Virus record (IMG/VR): IMGVR_UViG_3300025669_000114
Coordinates: 1-36,353 of that record
Source: a virus
DNA: 36,353 nucleotides
Strand: one strand, 5' to 3'
The position numbers and the translations under genes were made by a program. A model generated the notes under the pieces. The model was not told the DNA's origin, made no database searches, and saw only the letters and a list, made by a program, of their open reading frames with translations. Positions 36,252 to 36,353 of this stretch are shown here, piece after piece. Positions within the stretch are counted from its first letter, which is position 1, and every line of letters starts with the position of its first letter.

Positions 36252-36353
36252 TTAAAGGTTTTTTCTAAAAACTTTCCACCGATACTTAGTATTACAAGAT
36301 TTGCACCTTATACTTCTCTGGGCAATTTCTTTATTGCAATCAATACAGTAATT
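36252..36353 (-). CDS. C-terminal zinc-ribbon end of a gene cut by the window
   Basis: Open from the right edge to TAA 36252-36254. Visible residues NYCIDCNKEIAQRSIRCKSC then NTKYRWKVFRKNL: two CxxC pairs in a zinc ribbon, as at the end or middle of homing endonucleases and other virus nucleases. The gene starts outside the window. Confidence 0.55.
   Translation of the reverse strand, partial: NYCIDCNKEIAQRSIRCKSCNTKYRWKVFRKNL

Noticed and set aside
1-36353. CRISPR array, integrase, attachment site, IS element
   Set aside because: No regular repeat-spacer pattern, recombinase signature, transposase or flanking direct repeats seen.
1-36353. Bacterial phage instead of archaeal virus
   Set aside because: Structural genes alone fit either. 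TATA boxes at leaderless spacing before several genes and T-rich gene ends favour archaea, but this is not proof; host linkage by CRISPR spacers would decide.

Overview
This AT-rich window looks like most of the genome of a tailed (HK97-fold, Caudoviricetes-type) virus, or a provirus, of an archaeon. Every gene I can support is on the minus strand. The archaeal assignment is an inference from expression signals. TATA boxes of the TTTATAAA/TTTAAAAA type lie about 24-30 nt upstream of start codons, and several genes are therefore predicted to be leaderless. T-rich tracts follow several gene ends. Internal genes use strong GGAGGTGA ribosome binding sites. I see no integrase, attachment site, canonical tRNA or host gene, so lineage and lifestyle stay open; an AT-rich mesophilic archaeon is the best guess. 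Both ends of the window cut genes.

Late module (about 36.2 kb down to 11.0 kb, read leftward): portal-MuF fusion, metallophosphoesterase, a small protein, a predicted Tat-exported trypsin-like protease, a small protein, a ~300 nt structured RNA with its own promoter, prohead protease with scaffold tail, major capsid protein, decoration-type beta proteins, a helix-hairpin-helix protein, a membrane protein, the head-tail adaptor, small proteins, a glycosyltransferase-methyltransferase fusion, a LamG protein, a giant 1083-residue fibre whose C-terminus duplicates the neck protein encoded next to it, HK97 gp10-like and tail-terminator-like proteins, tail tube, a tail chaperone pair joined by a -1 frameshift, an unusually short tape measure, Dit-like and tail hub/fibre proteins, and a terminal cassette with a phospholipase-A2-like protein and a holin-like membrane protein. 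The large terminase is not in the window and probably lies beyond the right edge.

Early/accessory module (about 10.8 kb to 1): many short genes chained by ATGA overlaps. They include small zinc-ribbon proteins, winged-helix and ribbon-helix-helix regulators, single-span membrane proteins, a putative ssDNA-annealing protein disrupted by an HNH homing endonuclease, a SWIM-HNH fusion, a membrane HExxH protein, a PD-(D/E)XK nuclease and a Tad2-like (DUF2829) candidate anti-defence protein. An extended promoter motif occurs four times, in front of three early units and the structured RNA.

Most interesting observations: (1) a neck protein duplicated and fused to about 36 LSD-type repeats and a glycine-rich adhesin head, suggesting a neck-attached receptor fibre; (2) the ~300 nt RNA with a tRNA-like T-arm; (3) the homing endonuclease that carries a recoded copy of its target's C-terminus; (4) the shared extended promoter; (5) a lipase/holin-like cassette and a Tat-secreted protease in a presumed archaeal virus.
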